A stretch of DNA of 63,307 nucleotides from Methanocorpusculaceae archaeon UBA456. GTDB lineage: Archaea; Halobacteriota; Methanomicrobia; Methanomicrobiales; Methanocorpusculaceae. Below the pieces are notes generated by a model, which was not told the origin of the DNA, did no database searches, and saw nothing but the letters and a program-made list of their open reading frames with translations. Location of the stretch: NCBI GenBank assembly GCA_002496395.1, contig DAJQ01000023.1:1-63307 (forward strand), read 5' to 3'. How positions within the stretch are numbered: the first letter of the stretch is position 1; every line of letters begins with the position of its first letter. Positions 54,401 to 62,634 of the stretch are shown piece by piece. A program made the translations under genes and the position numbers.

Positions 54401-54642
54401 CCGCCTGTCTGGAAGGAGAACCGGACCTCGCACTTCTCTTTCGGCCCTGCTCCGGCGGAAACCACATACTCCGCATCGATCCCCGAGCCGGAGATCCCGT
54501 ACAGTGCAAAGACGATCGCTTCCATGATCGTGCTCTTCCCGGCACCGTTGCTCCCGACTATGGCGGTGATCCCATCCCTGAAGGTGAAGGTCTGGTCCCG
54601 GTACCGCTTGAAGTTCTTCAGGGTCAGCTCCTCGAGGATCAT
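51475..54642 (-). CDS. rad50: Rad50 ATPase
   Basis: The 1055-residue protein has Walker A VGSNGAGKST (about 30-39), two long coiled-coil arms, the zinc-hook CPTC in about the middle (ESSCPTCGQPL), the signature SRFSGGEQDDI and Walker B VLIFDEIFGSQD in the C-terminal lobe. It dimerises and bridges DNA ends in the Mre11 complex. The start overlaps the end of mre11 by 4 bp. Confidence 0.95.
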   Translation of the reverse strand: MILEELTLKNFKRYRDQTFTFRDGITAIVGSNGAGKSTIMEAIVFALYGISGSGIDAEYVVSAGAGPKEKCEVRFSFQTGGEGYTIVRSFRKGQTTHHDAQLNFGDGRLIATGVSPVREAVQQILRMGPSDFRTTIYAPQRDLLALLDKNPVERKRWFMRALGIERIRDASWEAIRTEIRGLEERIATLAGRLEEIDSDHLKVADDEEEQKEKHYSASLAKATAALEALQSAEKTNAKEKEVLQQKMQELSALSSDRTGRQEALTKLSRQLEEAEKELVLLRADLVHFEAAEVQEARYEEIKTRSFSLRKAREAHRDATTRLNEANTRLRELSRSQARLEEQLSHARDAEAVLSRLAHIPAERDQLIARRRSLEEAQEVYHRTGKELASLESEIRVLKEQVQVLREERERLAALEAECTRIHDEIISRNGVPALRERFHEGERLKKECLLLQDQIPAIDADIRLLREKAAPLLSLVEMKEEAAGSLAAARKTADQIRGEIATLRSGIAHAETARSESERHLAELDAAGEESSCPTCGQPLKERYDDARTLLLDQIAGFTSDIQSKRERLASGELLIKETEQAIREKDDQIARCMEAERNLAGIEARIHERTKEMERLASLVLQKQEAVAALALPAISCDEINRQVEEFQSLTRKRDEIAGALRRIPEIEAEQKTLAGRAERLFSRMEEVSHLREQSGYSEDALREIDSVQKTLDPLYEEFREASVVARGREAIEENLRAETAEIEKLQKQSALIQQEIQEIGFDEVQYQKAEEELAMATENHDRYLSLKGKIERIPFIEADIRRISEEKSLQEAAIARIEEKIAGYGSIPQELEAIRKQADSLQEEKKGCDARIREITGLLGGVRVKRERIRESIAKAAAYEKEQATLLSEKALLETTGTIMKQFADHLIGSVRGRIEGEVGEILSLITDGRYEYVTIDDDFSIRVHEAGDDYPASRFSGGEQDDIAVALRIALSRHIAATHRIRDATVLIFDEIFGSQDEERRRNLVTALRKQEPYFPQILLISHIEGVQEECQTVIRVEEQPDLTSLAVEVEQ

Positions 54643-55772
54643 TCGGTATCTGCCTCCTCCACAATCGAGGAGAGGATGCCTGATCCCTTCCCGAGGATGA
54701 ATGACTCGGTCTTCTCCGGGAGCCCCCGGCCTTTCACAAAGGCGATGAATTCTTCCTGGATATTGAAGGCTGAATCGCTCTGCCTCCGCTCCGGGACGAT
54801 CTCGCCGGGAGAGATGGTTTTGATCCGGAGATCAAGCACCTGTTCCCGGATACGTGCCATCTCCCTGCCCGATAGAGCGCGGGCTGTCTCCTTTCTGATC
54901 CCCTCAAGGGTGATCTGTGCCATCGGGGGAGTATGGGAGGAGATCGCCTCGATCCGTGACTCGATCTCTTCGATGATCTCACCCGCTGAGAGATCTTCTG
55001 CGAGCAGCGAGCCGAGATCGATCATCGGGGTCTTTGGGAGGGGGAGGGGGTCAACGCTCCTCGTTGCAGTATCGACGATGAGCCCGCCTTTCTTCTCATG
55101 GATCTCGCCATAGGTGAGATGCTCGATCGATCCCGAGTACCAGGCATGGGGCCCGACCTGGCTCTGGTTATGGTAATGGCCAAGGGCAATGTAATCAAAG
55201 TCGGCGATCGTCATGGTGGCGTCGATCTCATGTTCTGCAACCGTTGCCAGCCGCTTATCAGTGATGCTGCTGGCAAGCCCGTGGGTGACCAGCACGTTGT
55301 TGTGGGCGGGGGAGCGTTCGACCTCATCGTATGCCTCCCGGTACTGGTCGGGGTTGAGCATGTTCGGTATCAGGTGGAAGACTGTGTCCCCGCACTCGAC
55401 GGACTCATACCGAAACCGGTATGCCATATGGACGGTGCCCGGGTGATATTCAAAGAGCGAGAAGGGCGCGCGGGTGTACCGGGTCTTTGGAATACTGTGG
55501 TTGCCTGCGATCATGATCAGGGGGATACCGGCATCCGAGAGGAGTTCCAGCGCCTCAAATGCGGTGACATACGCCTGTGTCCGGGGCTTCACCGAGTCGA
55601 AGAGATCTCCTGCGTGAAGGAGTGCATCAGGCCGCAATCTACAGATTTCTTCTATTGATGCAAGAAAATTCTGATAAATCTGCGTCTCCCGGAGATTCAT
55701 GCCGGTCTCCGGATCAACACGGGAGAAGGCGGCGACACCGAGATGGGTATCGGCGATATGGATGATCTTCAT
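54639..55772 (-). CDS. mre11: Mre11 nuclease
   Basis: The 377-residue protein has all phosphodiesterase motifs: HIADTHLG, LHAGDLFDS, IAGNHSIPK, LVTHG and LGHYHNQSQ. It is the Mn-dependent nuclease that opens and trims DNA ends with Rad50. It is the first gene of the operon, and the short gap upstream (55773-55857) separates it from a divergent 59-residue ORF. Confidence 0.95.
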   Translation of the reverse strand: MKIIHIADTHLGVAAFSRVDPETGMNLRETQIYQNFLASIEEICRLRPDALLHAGDLFDSVKPRTQAYVTAFEALELLSDAGIPLIMIAGNHSIPKTRYTRAPFSLFEYHPGTVHMAYRFRYESVECGDTVFHLIPNMLNPDQYREAYDEVERSPAHNNVLVTHGLASSITDKRLATVAEHEIDATMTIADFDYIALGHYHNQSQVGPHAWYSGSIEHLTYGEIHEKKGGLIVDTATRSVDPLPLPKTPMIDLGSLLAEDLSAGEIIEEIESRIEAISSHTPPMAQITLEGIRKETARALSGREMARIREQVLDLRIKTISPGEIVPERRQSDSAFNIQEEFIAFVKGRGLPEKTESFILGKGSGILSSIVEEADTE

Positions 55773-55857
55773 TGATCGTATCTTCTACCTCCAGAGAATT
55801 AAGTGCTGGGAGTGGAGGGTGAAAGTAAAAGGGAAGGCGGCACAATGATCCTGTACC

Positions 55858-56037
55858 ATGTCACAACGTGCAACTGATGCACTCTTTCAGTCACTCTTTC
55901 TCCTGACCGATATCAGGGTGATGCTCCGGGAGTCAGCACCCCTCCATCAGCTGAGTGCTGAAGAGAAGGAAAAAGCCGGGAAACTGCTCAAGAGCGTGCG
56001 GCGCCAGATCGATATCCTTGAAGAGGAGCTGATCTGA
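55858..56037 (+). CDS. Conserved-looking 59-residue small protein upstream of SepCysS
   Basis: ATG at 55858 opens a frame to TGA 56035-56037. The 59-residue product begins MSQRATDALFQSLFLLTDIR and consists of two amphipathic helices; the second (SAEEKEKAGKLLKSVRRQID and on) is highly charged. The stop is one base before the ATG of the SepCysS gene, an operon-type spacing. It is probably translated. Function unknown, a partner of the Cys-tRNA system is a guess from position only. Confidence 0.65.
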   Translation: MSQRATDALFQSLFLLTDIRVMLRESAPLHQLSAEEKEKAGKLLKSVRRQIDILEEELI

Positions 56038-56038
56038 G

Positions 56039-57220
56039 ATGCGGTGTGCAGGCGATATCGAAGCCCGGCAGGTGGATGAGACCGCAATCAACATCGATCC
56101 GATCCAGGTGGGCGGCCGGCTCACGGCTGATGCGATGAAGGCGGTGATCGCATACGGCGACGGCTATTCGGTCTGTGACAACTGCCGCAAGCCTTTCCGG
56201 CTCGACTATATCAAAAAACCGCCGATTGCAGACTTCCATGCCGATCTCGCCACCTGGCTTGAGATGGATGCCTGCCGGGTTGTCCCCGGTGCACGGCGCG
56301 GGTTCCAGGCGGTCTGCCAGGGGATGGTGCAGAAGGGCGATCCGGTGATCCTGACCGCACTCTCCCACTATACCGAGTTCATTGCAACCGAATCTGTGGG
56401 AGCGGTCCCGCGTGAGATCCCAAAGGATGAGAAGAACCATATCACCCCGGATGCTGCCGCAGAGACGATCGAGCGGGTGATCAGAACAGAAGGCAAAACT
56501 CCGGCACTTCTCTTCGTCGAGGGGGTGGACTACCAGTTCGGAAACCACCATGACATCAGGGGGATCGCTAAAGTAGCCCACAGCTACGATATCCCGGTAC
56601 TCTATAATGGTGCATATACGGTCGGTATCCTCCCGGTATCCGGAAGAGAGCTTGGTGTCGATTTTGTGATAGGCTCAGGCCACAAGTCGATGGCGGCACC
56701 GGCACCCTCGGGCCTCGTTGCAACGACAGCAGAATATGCTGAGAGGATCTTTGCCACCACCGCAGTGAAGGGCGACCAGACCGGCAGGACATTTGGGATC
56801 AAGGAGGTCGCGATGATGGGCTGCACCTTGATGGGCGTCACCGTGATGGGGATGATGGCGTCATTCCCCCATGTGAAGGAGCGGGTGCTTGCCTGGGATG
56901 AGGAGCTTCGGAAGGCAAAGATCGTAATAGATTCCCTCCTTGCAATCGAAGGGACAAAAATCCTCTCGGATATGCCACGGGAGCACACCCTGACCCGGAT
57001 CGACACGCGGGAGTCGTTTGACCGTGTTGCGGAGACGCATAAGAAACGCGGGTTCTTCTTCACGAGTGCGCTTGGAAAGAAAGGAATTACCGGAGTGATT
57101 CCGGGGGCAACCAAGATCTGGAAGTTCAATACCTACGGGATGACGGAGAGCCAGGCAGAATATACTGCGAACGTCTTCCTTGATATCGCACGTGAGAACG
57201 GCTTAACCGTCAATGACTGA
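56039..57220 (+). CDS. pscS: Sep-tRNA:Cys-tRNA synthase
   Basis: The 393-residue PLP protein has the PLP Lys in IGSGHKSMAAPAP (about 222), the CDNC motif near the N terminus (about 46-49) for the sulfur step, and the VEGVDYQFGNHHD stretch. It converts phosphoseryl-tRNA(Cys) to cysteinyl-tRNA(Cys) in methanogens. It lies beside thiI in convergent orientation with an 18-bp overlap of the ends; both handle sulfur on tRNA. Confidence 0.95.
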   Translation: MRCAGDIEARQVDETAINIDPIQVGGRLTADAMKAVIAYGDGYSVCDNCRKPFRLDYIKKPPIADFHADLATWLEMDACRVVPGARRGFQAVCQGMVQKGDPVILTALSHYTEFIATESVGAVPREIPKDEKNHITPDAAAETIERVIRTEGKTPALLFVEGVDYQFGNHHDIRGIAKVAHSYDIPVLYNGAYTVGILPVSGRELGVDFVIGSGHKSMAAPAPSGLVATTAEYAERIFATTAVKGDQTGRTFGIKEVAMMGCTLMGVTVMGMMASFPHVKERVLAWDEELRKAKIVIDSLLAIEGTKILSDMPREHTLTRIDTRESFDRVAETHKKRGFFFTSALGKKGITGVIPGATKIWKFNTYGMTESQAEYTANVFLDIARENGLTVND

Positions 57221-58378
57221 CCCTGAGAGCGCGGTCCTTATGACTGCGCTTTCGACTGCTTTTTGTATCAGATCATCCATCGGGAGCTTCGCTTCCTCCT
57301 CTTCAATCTGGTGGATCGTCGCTGCGGTGGCGGGCTTCTTCGGCACCATCCGGCAGGCGTGATCGCCGGGGCGGGCGATGAATGTCCTGATCTTTTTGGC
57401 AAGGTTGACGATCTCCTCCTTATCATAGGTGATGAGGGGGCGGAGTACGGGGAGTGTGGCAGCCGGGGTGACGGTTGCCAGATTCTCGAGTGTCTGGGAT
57501 GCGACCTGCCCGAGATTATCACCATTCACAATGGCAGAGCATTGGTATTCTTCCCCGATCCGGCTCGCCACACGGTGCATGAACCGCTTGCAGAGGATAC
57601 AGCGAAACCGCGGTTCCTTCAGTGTGAGCAGTGCCGAGAAGAACGGCTCCATATCGACCTCGATGATTCCGATCGGCATTCCCATGCAGTGTGTCGAGAG
57701 GGTTTTTGCATGGGCAAAGGCATCGTCCCGCGTGGCGGCGCCTGCGTGCCTCCCGCCATTCATATGGAGGAGAAGGAGATCAGTCCCCCTGCGCATCATC
57801 AGCCACGCGGCAACCGGCGAGTCGATTCCAGCCGAGATGAGGCAGATTGCTCGTCCCTGTGTGCCGAGCGGCAGGCCCCCGGGACCGGGAGAGAAGGAGT
57901 CGGTGACAAAACCCCCGTAATGGCGGGCTTCAACAAAGACCTCATACTCCGGGTTCGTGAGATCGACTCTAAAATCCGGGTAGGCATCAAGGATCTCTGA
58001 TCCGACGAATGCCCCGAGCTCCTGGCTGGTGAAGCCTTTGACCGCCTCCCGCCGTGCCCGGACCGCAAAAGAGCCATTCCGCCTGCCTGATGCTGATACC
58101 CGTTCCACTGCCGCCGCAGCAATCGCCTCCATCGTCGGATCTGTCCGGGTGACGACCGAGGTGTCCACGACCCCAAAGACACGGGCGGCCTCTGCTGCGC
58201 GAGCCGGATCGTCGCAGTTGATATAGAGCCGCCCCCGGTGCTCCTCCATTGTATGGGCAAGCCCTACCGCCTCAAGAGCCCGTCCAATGTTCCGGGTGAG
58301 AATCCTGATGTAGTGGTGCATGACCGATTCGCTCTTCAGGAAGAGTTCCCCGTACCGCACCATCACCTGCTGCTGCAT
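57203..58378 (-). CDS. thiI: tRNA 4-thiouridine synthase ThiI
   Basis: The 391-residue protein has the N-terminal ferredoxin-like and THUMP domains (about 1-165) and a PP-loop (LISAGIDSPVAAWLMMRRG, about 181-199). Two Cys in RFRCILCKRFM and one in DHACRMVP are the candidate sulfur-handling residues. No rhodanese domain is present, as is normal for archaeal forms. It makes 4-thiouridine at position 8 of tRNA. Confidence 0.95.
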   Translation of the reverse strand: MQQQVMVRYGELFLKSESVMHHYIRILTRNIGRALEAVGLAHTMEEHRGRLYINCDDPARAAEAARVFGVVDTSVVTRTDPTMEAIAAAAVERVSASGRRNGSFAVRARREAVKGFTSQELGAFVGSEILDAYPDFRVDLTNPEYEVFVEARHYGGFVTDSFSPGPGGLPLGTQGRAICLISAGIDSPVAAWLMMRRGTDLLLLHMNGGRHAGAATRDDAFAHAKTLSTHCMGMPIGIIEVDMEPFFSALLTLKEPRFRCILCKRFMHRVASRIGEEYQCSAIVNGDNLGQVASQTLENLATVTPAATLPVLRPLITYDKEEIVNLAKKIRTFIARPGDHACRMVPKKPATAATIHQIEEEEAKLPMDDLIQKAVESAVIRTALSGSVIDG

Positions 58379-58455
58379 AAGGTACTAGTGGGACTCAATA
58401 GCAGATGAGAGGAGCGGTAACCTCTTTAAAGATCTGAGTAGGATGGTACAATGAA

Positions 58456-59076
58456 ATGGCGCGGAAGAAGAGTGAAGCAAAGAAAGAAGAGCCGATGAAG
58501 CTCTTCTATATCTTCTATAATCAGGAACGATGGGATAACTGGCTCACAACGCTTTCAGGTGCAGACTTTGAGGGCGATGGCGAGGAGATGCCTGAAGGCT
58601 TCCGGCTGCTTGAGAACTTCAGCGAGGATATCACGCTCGCCGTCCTGAAGATCATCAAACTCTGGCAGAACGAGCGGATCTCTCTTGAGGATGCCGCAGA
58701 GAAGCTCGCTGAGGTAGAGGCGATTGTGATGGGGCCGGTTCCCGAGGATGAGCTTGGCGAGATCATCGGATCGGTCCAGATCGCGATGATGGTCGTCTTC
58801 GCCTCATGCCGGAACTTCCTTGCCGGCATCACTGATGCGGATATCAAGGCCCTTGTGAAAGACGGGAAGAAGGCAGCAGACAAGGATCCCGAAGAGACGC
58901 TTCGGATTGCAGCTGAGATCGGATCGGCCGTCATCGGCGGTGCTGCCTGCTGTGCCCGGTACGTGAAGGATACGGATGACCCGACGATCTTTGACGAGTG
59001 GCTTGCGGCTGTCGAGAAGATGGGCGAGGCGATGAAGTCCCTGAAGAAATTCGATGAGGAAGTCGGAGAAGCCTGA
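58456..59076 (+). CDS. DUF2150 family protein
   Basis: The 206-residue acidic protein matches the archaeal DUF2150 family: a Lys/Glu-rich start, YIFYNQERWDNWLTTLSGAD, a central FASCRNFLAGITDADIKALV and GGAACCARYVK. The family is restricted to archaea and has no known role. The next gene starts at GTG directly after its stop, so the two are coupled. Confidence 0.8.
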   Translation: MARKKSEAKKEEPMKLFYIFYNQERWDNWLTTLSGADFEGDGEEMPEGFRLLENFSEDITLAVLKIIKLWQNERISLEDAAEKLAEVEAIVMGPVPEDELGEIIGSVQIAMMVVFASCRNFLAGITDADIKALVKDGKKAADKDPEETLRIAAEIGSAVIGGAACCARYVKDTDDPTIFDEWLAAVEKMGEAMKSLKKFDEEVGEA

Positions 59077-59529
59077 GTGATCGCAAGTAAAGCAAGGCTC
59101 CGTGCGGTTCGCAAGATTCAGCGGGTTGCCGGGTACCGCCTGCCTGATTTCGCCTTCCATGGTGCGAACCTGGAGATGATTGATGGCGGGATCAATTACG
59201 AGCAGCTCGATTCCACACTCCGGGAACAGCTCCTCCGGTTCCAGAAGGACTTTCTGGACTGCAACTGCAAAGGGAGGCCTCTCTGCGGATGCCCGGAGCA
59301 GAAGTTCGTCCTCATCCTCATCGAGCTCCGGACACTTGGCCTCGACCACCGCGAGATCCATGCCCATCTCCTCGACGAGTACGGGATCGACCTCTTCCCC
59401 GCCGATATCCTCTCATTCCTCGAAGACGCCGTCCACCGGCTCGAGGCAATCCGCGCAGTCGCCGAGCTCGAGGGGCAGCATGAGCTCGCGAAGAGGACGG
59501 AAGCGGCGATTAAGGGGATTGAGCAGTAA
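59077..59529 (+). CDS. DUF5814-like helicase-associated small protein
   Basis: The start is GTG 59077, immediately following the DUF2150 stop. The 150-residue protein has CNCKGRPLCGCPEQKFV with four close Cys, then ILIELRTLGLDHREI and ADILSFLEDAVHRLEAI. This matches the DUF5814 region found at the end of some archaeal DEAD-box helicases, here without a helicase. Metal binding by the Cys cluster is likely. Confidence 0.7.
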   Translation: MIASKARLRAVRKIQRVAGYRLPDFAFHGANLEMIDGGINYEQLDSTLREQLLRFQKDFLDCNCKGRPLCGCPEQKFVLILIELRTLGLDHREIHAHLLDEYGIDLFPADILSFLEDAVHRLEAIRAVAELEGQHELAKRTEAAIKGIEQ

Positions 59530-59580
59530 GATTATTTTCGAAACCTGCTCCCAATCCCACATCACTCCTTTTCCTTTCTT

Positions 59581-60783
59581 TTACACTCCAATCTCCGCGG
59601 CTTTTGGCGAAATCGATCGGGAAAGCCAGGCAAATGCCCCCAATGCCGCGATCTGCATCAGGATGAGGTATCCGATCAGGATCCCGATATTGAACTCATA
59701 GAGCAGGCCGACGATGATGCTCCCGATGAACCAGCCACCTCCATAGAGTGTATTGAAGATCCCATACGCAGTTCCCCGTTTTGAGAGGGAGGTGAGGTCA
59801 GCCAGAGCCGCCCTGAGAACGGTCTCCTGGGATCCCATCGAGAGGCCCCAGAGGATGACCGCGAGAAGGGCAAACAGATAGTGGGAGGAGAATACCAGCA
59901 GTGCAATCGGGATATTGACAAGCGGGATGACAATCAGTATACCAAGGCCGATCCGATCATAGAGAACACCGATAATGAGCGCAAAGAAGGCATCGGCAGC
60001 CATTGCAATTGCATAGAAGATGGGGATCTGCGCCTCAGGGACGACCGAGGCCGAAGAGAAGTGGAATGCAATCAGCGGAAAGACTGCAAAGCCAGCCATC
60101 GTCAGGAAGGTGAATGTGCCATAGGGGAGCATAAGCTGTGGAAGCTTTCCGATATGCAGATGATCCCGTTTCACGGAATCAGCCTCCAGTGATACAGGAT
60201 CCGGGATCGTCCGGTATGCAACCAAGAGCGAGATTACGAGCAATATAAACGGAATTGAGAGCAGAGCAAAACCTGTTTGATATCCTCCCGATACCGCAAT
60301 CGAGAGGGCAAAGACGAGAGGTCCCGCAACAGCACCGATCTGATCCATCGCTTCGTGAATACCAAATCCGGTTCCGCGGCCAATCCTGTGCGCAGCATGG
60401 GAGAGGATGGTATCTTTTGCCGGTGACCGGATGCCTTTTCCCAGCCGTTCAAGAATGATGAGAATTGCCGCAATTTCCCATGCATGGGCAAAGACGAGGA
60501 GCGGTATCGCACCGATCATGAGATAGCCGATGATCGCGAAACTCCAGTAGGAGCCGGTCCGATCAGCAATATACCCGGATAGAAGGCGTACTGCATACCC
60601 GATGAACTCCGCAAATCCTGCAATAAATGCAACAACAAAGGCAGTCGCCCCGAGATAGAAGAGGAAAGGGCCTGTGATACTCCTTCCCGCTTCATACACC
60701 ATATCCCCAAAGAGGCTGACGATACCAAGAAGGAGGATCAGCTTAAGGGCTGGATTGCGTCTGAGGGAGAGGAGTAGGGTCAT
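59581..60783 (-). CDS. MFS transporter
   Basis: The 400-residue protein has about 11-12 TM helices and the MFS loop motif between helices 2 and 3 (SGYIADRTGSYW). A second motif is in helix 4-5 (LERLGKGIRSPAKDTIL), common in MFS proteins of the DHA1-like type. The substrate cannot be told. The tail of the gene is separated from the DUF5814-like gene by 51 bp in convergent orientation. Confidence 0.85.
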   Translation of the reverse strand: MTLLLSLRRNPALKLILLLGIVSLFGDMVYEAGRSITGPFLFYLGATAFVVAFIAGFAEFIGYAVRLLSGYIADRTGSYWSFAIIGYLMIGAIPLLVFAHAWEIAAILIILERLGKGIRSPAKDTILSHAAHRIGRGTGFGIHEAMDQIGAVAGPLVFALSIAVSGGYQTGFALLSIPFILLVISLLVAYRTIPDPVSLEADSVKRDHLHIGKLPQLMLPYGTFTFLTMAGFAVFPLIAFHFSSASVVPEAQIPIFYAIAMAADAFFALIIGVLYDRIGLGILIVIPLVNIPIALLVFSSHYLFALLAVILWGLSMGSQETVLRAALADLTSLSKRGTAYGIFNTLYGGGWFIGSIIVGLLYEFNIGILIGYLILMQIAALGAFAWLSRSISPKAAEIGV

Positions 60784-60966
60784 CTGCGTTTCACGTTATT
60801 CTGAACTGCAACTCAACTGCATTTAAGCCTTGAGATATTATCAAAAGGAGTTTTTTGTATATGAATTTATCAAATTATCCACAATCAATTTACGTACCAT
60901 TGAAAAATATCATGGCAATATCAGATTCTTGAAACGTTTTTGTGTTTTAAGAACAGAAAAAGGGTC

Positions 60967-61770
60967 CTATCCCCCACTCTGCTCCACCATATCCGCAACC
61001 GTCACATCAGGATGATGGTACCGCCGCTTTCCCCGTGTCCTGCCCCCGATCTCGACTGCCGCCTGCGGGCACCAGTGGATGCAGGCATAGCACTGGGTGC
61101 AGTTTCTGCCCCAGGTGACAGCACTGTCAGTGACAGTGATGTTCTCTGTCGGGCAGATCCGGGTGCAGATCCCGCACCGGTTGCAGCGATCAGTTGCATG
61201 GAGCCGCCGGGTGGTGCCATAGACGGATGTTGCGAGGAAGCGGAAGAAGGACGCCACGATCCGGTACGGTGTTGAGTCCGATCCTTCGAGTGGGATCTCC
61301 CTTCTCCCGCGAATCAGCTCAGCAATCTCCGGGATCCGATCCCGTGCCGTTGAAAGTATCCCCTCAACCTTCTCCACCGGCTCCATCAGATCCATCGGCC
61401 CGACATAGTTCTCGGGCATAATGAGAGCAGCGCCAAGGGAGAGATGAGTACCTTTCTCCTTCAGGAGAGCATTCAGGTTATAGAGAGCACCCCCGGGCCG
61501 CTCGCCACAGGTGGCAATACCGAAGATATAGGGATTGCCGTTAAGCTGAAGTTCGCGGACAAAATCCTGCACAATCAGAGGCATATCCACATAATAAATC
61601 GGGAATGCGATCCCGATCGCATCTGCCGTCTCTGCCTCCGGCGGGAGGGGCCCGGCTTTCATCGCCCGCGTGATCGGAATGATGGTCGTATCGCCAAGAG
61701 CGTCTGCAAGCTGGCGGGCAACCGCGAGGGTGTTGCCGGTGCCGGTAAAGGAATAGATGATTGTTGTCAT
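60967..61770 (-). CDS. Flavodoxin-ferredoxin fusion (EFR1 family)
   Basis: The 267-residue protein has a flavodoxin-like N terminus (YSFTGTGNTLAVAR) and a C-terminal pair of 4Fe-4S motifs (CNRCGICTRICP and CTQCYACIHWCP). It is an EFR1-type electron carrier widespread in anaerobes. The interval upstream of the MFS gene (60784-60966) is AT-rich with no gene. Confidence 0.9.
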   Translation of the reverse strand: MTTIIYSFTGTGNTLAVARQLADALGDTTIIPITRAMKAGPLPPEAETADAIGIAFPIYYVDMPLIVQDFVRELQLNGNPYIFGIATCGERPGGALYNLNALLKEKGTHLSLGAALIMPENYVGPMDLMEPVEKVEGILSTARDRIPEIAELIRGRREIPLEGSDSTPYRIVASFFRFLATSVYGTTRRLHATDRCNRCGICTRICPTENITVTDSAVTWGRNCTQCYACIHWCPQAAVEIGGRTRGKRRYHHPDVTVADMVEQSGG

Positions 61771-61786
61771 GGTGTCATTTCAGAGG

Positions 61787-61828
61787 TATTCAGTCAGGGG
61801 TTTTCAGTCAGGGGTTTTCAGTCAGGGG
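61787..61828. repeat. Three tandem 14-bp repeats
   Basis: TATTCAGTCAGGGG at 61787-61800, and TTTTCAGTCAGGGG at 61801-61814 and 61815-61828, are head-to-tail. They lie 17 bp upstream of the ATG of the flavodoxin-ferredoxin gene, on its promoter side. They could arise by slippage or could be regulatory. Confidence 0.85.
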
Positions 61829-61984
61829 TACCCGGGATACAGAGAGGATTCACCTGCACCCATTCCCCTCCATTCATTCTCCCTGGAGTACAGTCCGGCA
61901 TAAAGGTATCCACACAGAGATCGCTCAGATCCCGTATGCCGCGAGGGAGGGGAGGGAAAGGGAAGGAGGAGAAGGAGGAATTCT

Positions 61985-62191
61985 GCCGCAAACGAAAAGA
62001 CACGGGCACTTGTGCGGCACTTCATCGATGAGTTCACCGAAAAGAACGGATCAATCAACTGCACCCGACTCCTCGGATATGACCTGAGCAAACAGGATGA
62101 ATATGAACAGTCACAGGCAGAGAACCTCTTCAAAACAAAATGCCCGCAGTATGTGAAAGATGCTACGCTGATCCTTGAGAGGATGGTGTAA
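61985..62191 (+). pseudogene. C-terminal remnant of a C_GCAxxG_C_C-family gene
   Basis: The frame starting AANEKTRALVRHFIDEFTEK runs to the TAA at 62189-62191 and ends with the family-like segments NGSINCTRLLGYDLS and KCPQYVKDATLILERM. The N-terminal half with the GCAxxG motif is missing and no start codon or ribosome-binding site fits. The upstream sequence is a purine-rich stretch (61940-61980). The remnant stands between the tandem repeats and tRNA-Gln. Confidence 0.55.
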
Positions 62192-62337
62192 TGACCAGAT
62201 ACCTACGACATACGAATAATAATCCCATCGTTTACCAACAGACTGGATATCCGAGCTGATCTGATCATTTTTCAGAAACCTGCACCCCCCAGAAACCACT
62301 ATATCGTTTTACTGTTAATATACTGGAGAATCTTCTC

Positions 62338-62410
62338 ACTCCCGTAGTGTAGGGGTCAATCATGCAGGACTTTGGATCCGGCGACGGCGGTTCGAATCCG
62401 CCCGGGAGTA
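62338..62410 (+). tRNA. tRNA-Gln (anticodon TTG)
   Basis: The acceptor arms ACTCCCG (62338-62344) and CGGGAGT (62403-62409) pair fully, with discriminator A at 62410. The T arm is GGCGG/CCGCC with loop TTCGAAT. The anticodon loop CTTTGGA gives TTG. One A-G mismatch is present in the anticodon stem. A TATA-like ACTATATC lies near 62298-62305. There is no encoded CCA. The 62411-62634 gap has nothing else that I recognise. Confidence 0.9.
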
Positions 62411-62634
62411 TGAAAATAAACCAAATATTCTTTCTTTTCCCAATAGAGTCCAATAATCAACAATTCTGATTGAGAGCTCGTTCTTTACACTCCAAGAGTG
62501 CGGCCGTCGGACCAGATTGTATGGGGAATCGTTTTCTAAGCTATTGGAGGTCAGGTATCATCTCCTGTACAGAAGATCAGAAAGTTAACCTAACAATACT
62601 CTTTTATCATAATAAAACATATTTTGGATTATCC

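Noticed and set aside
61787..61828. CRISPR array
   Set aside because: Head-to-tail 14-bp units with no spacers and no cas genes in the window.
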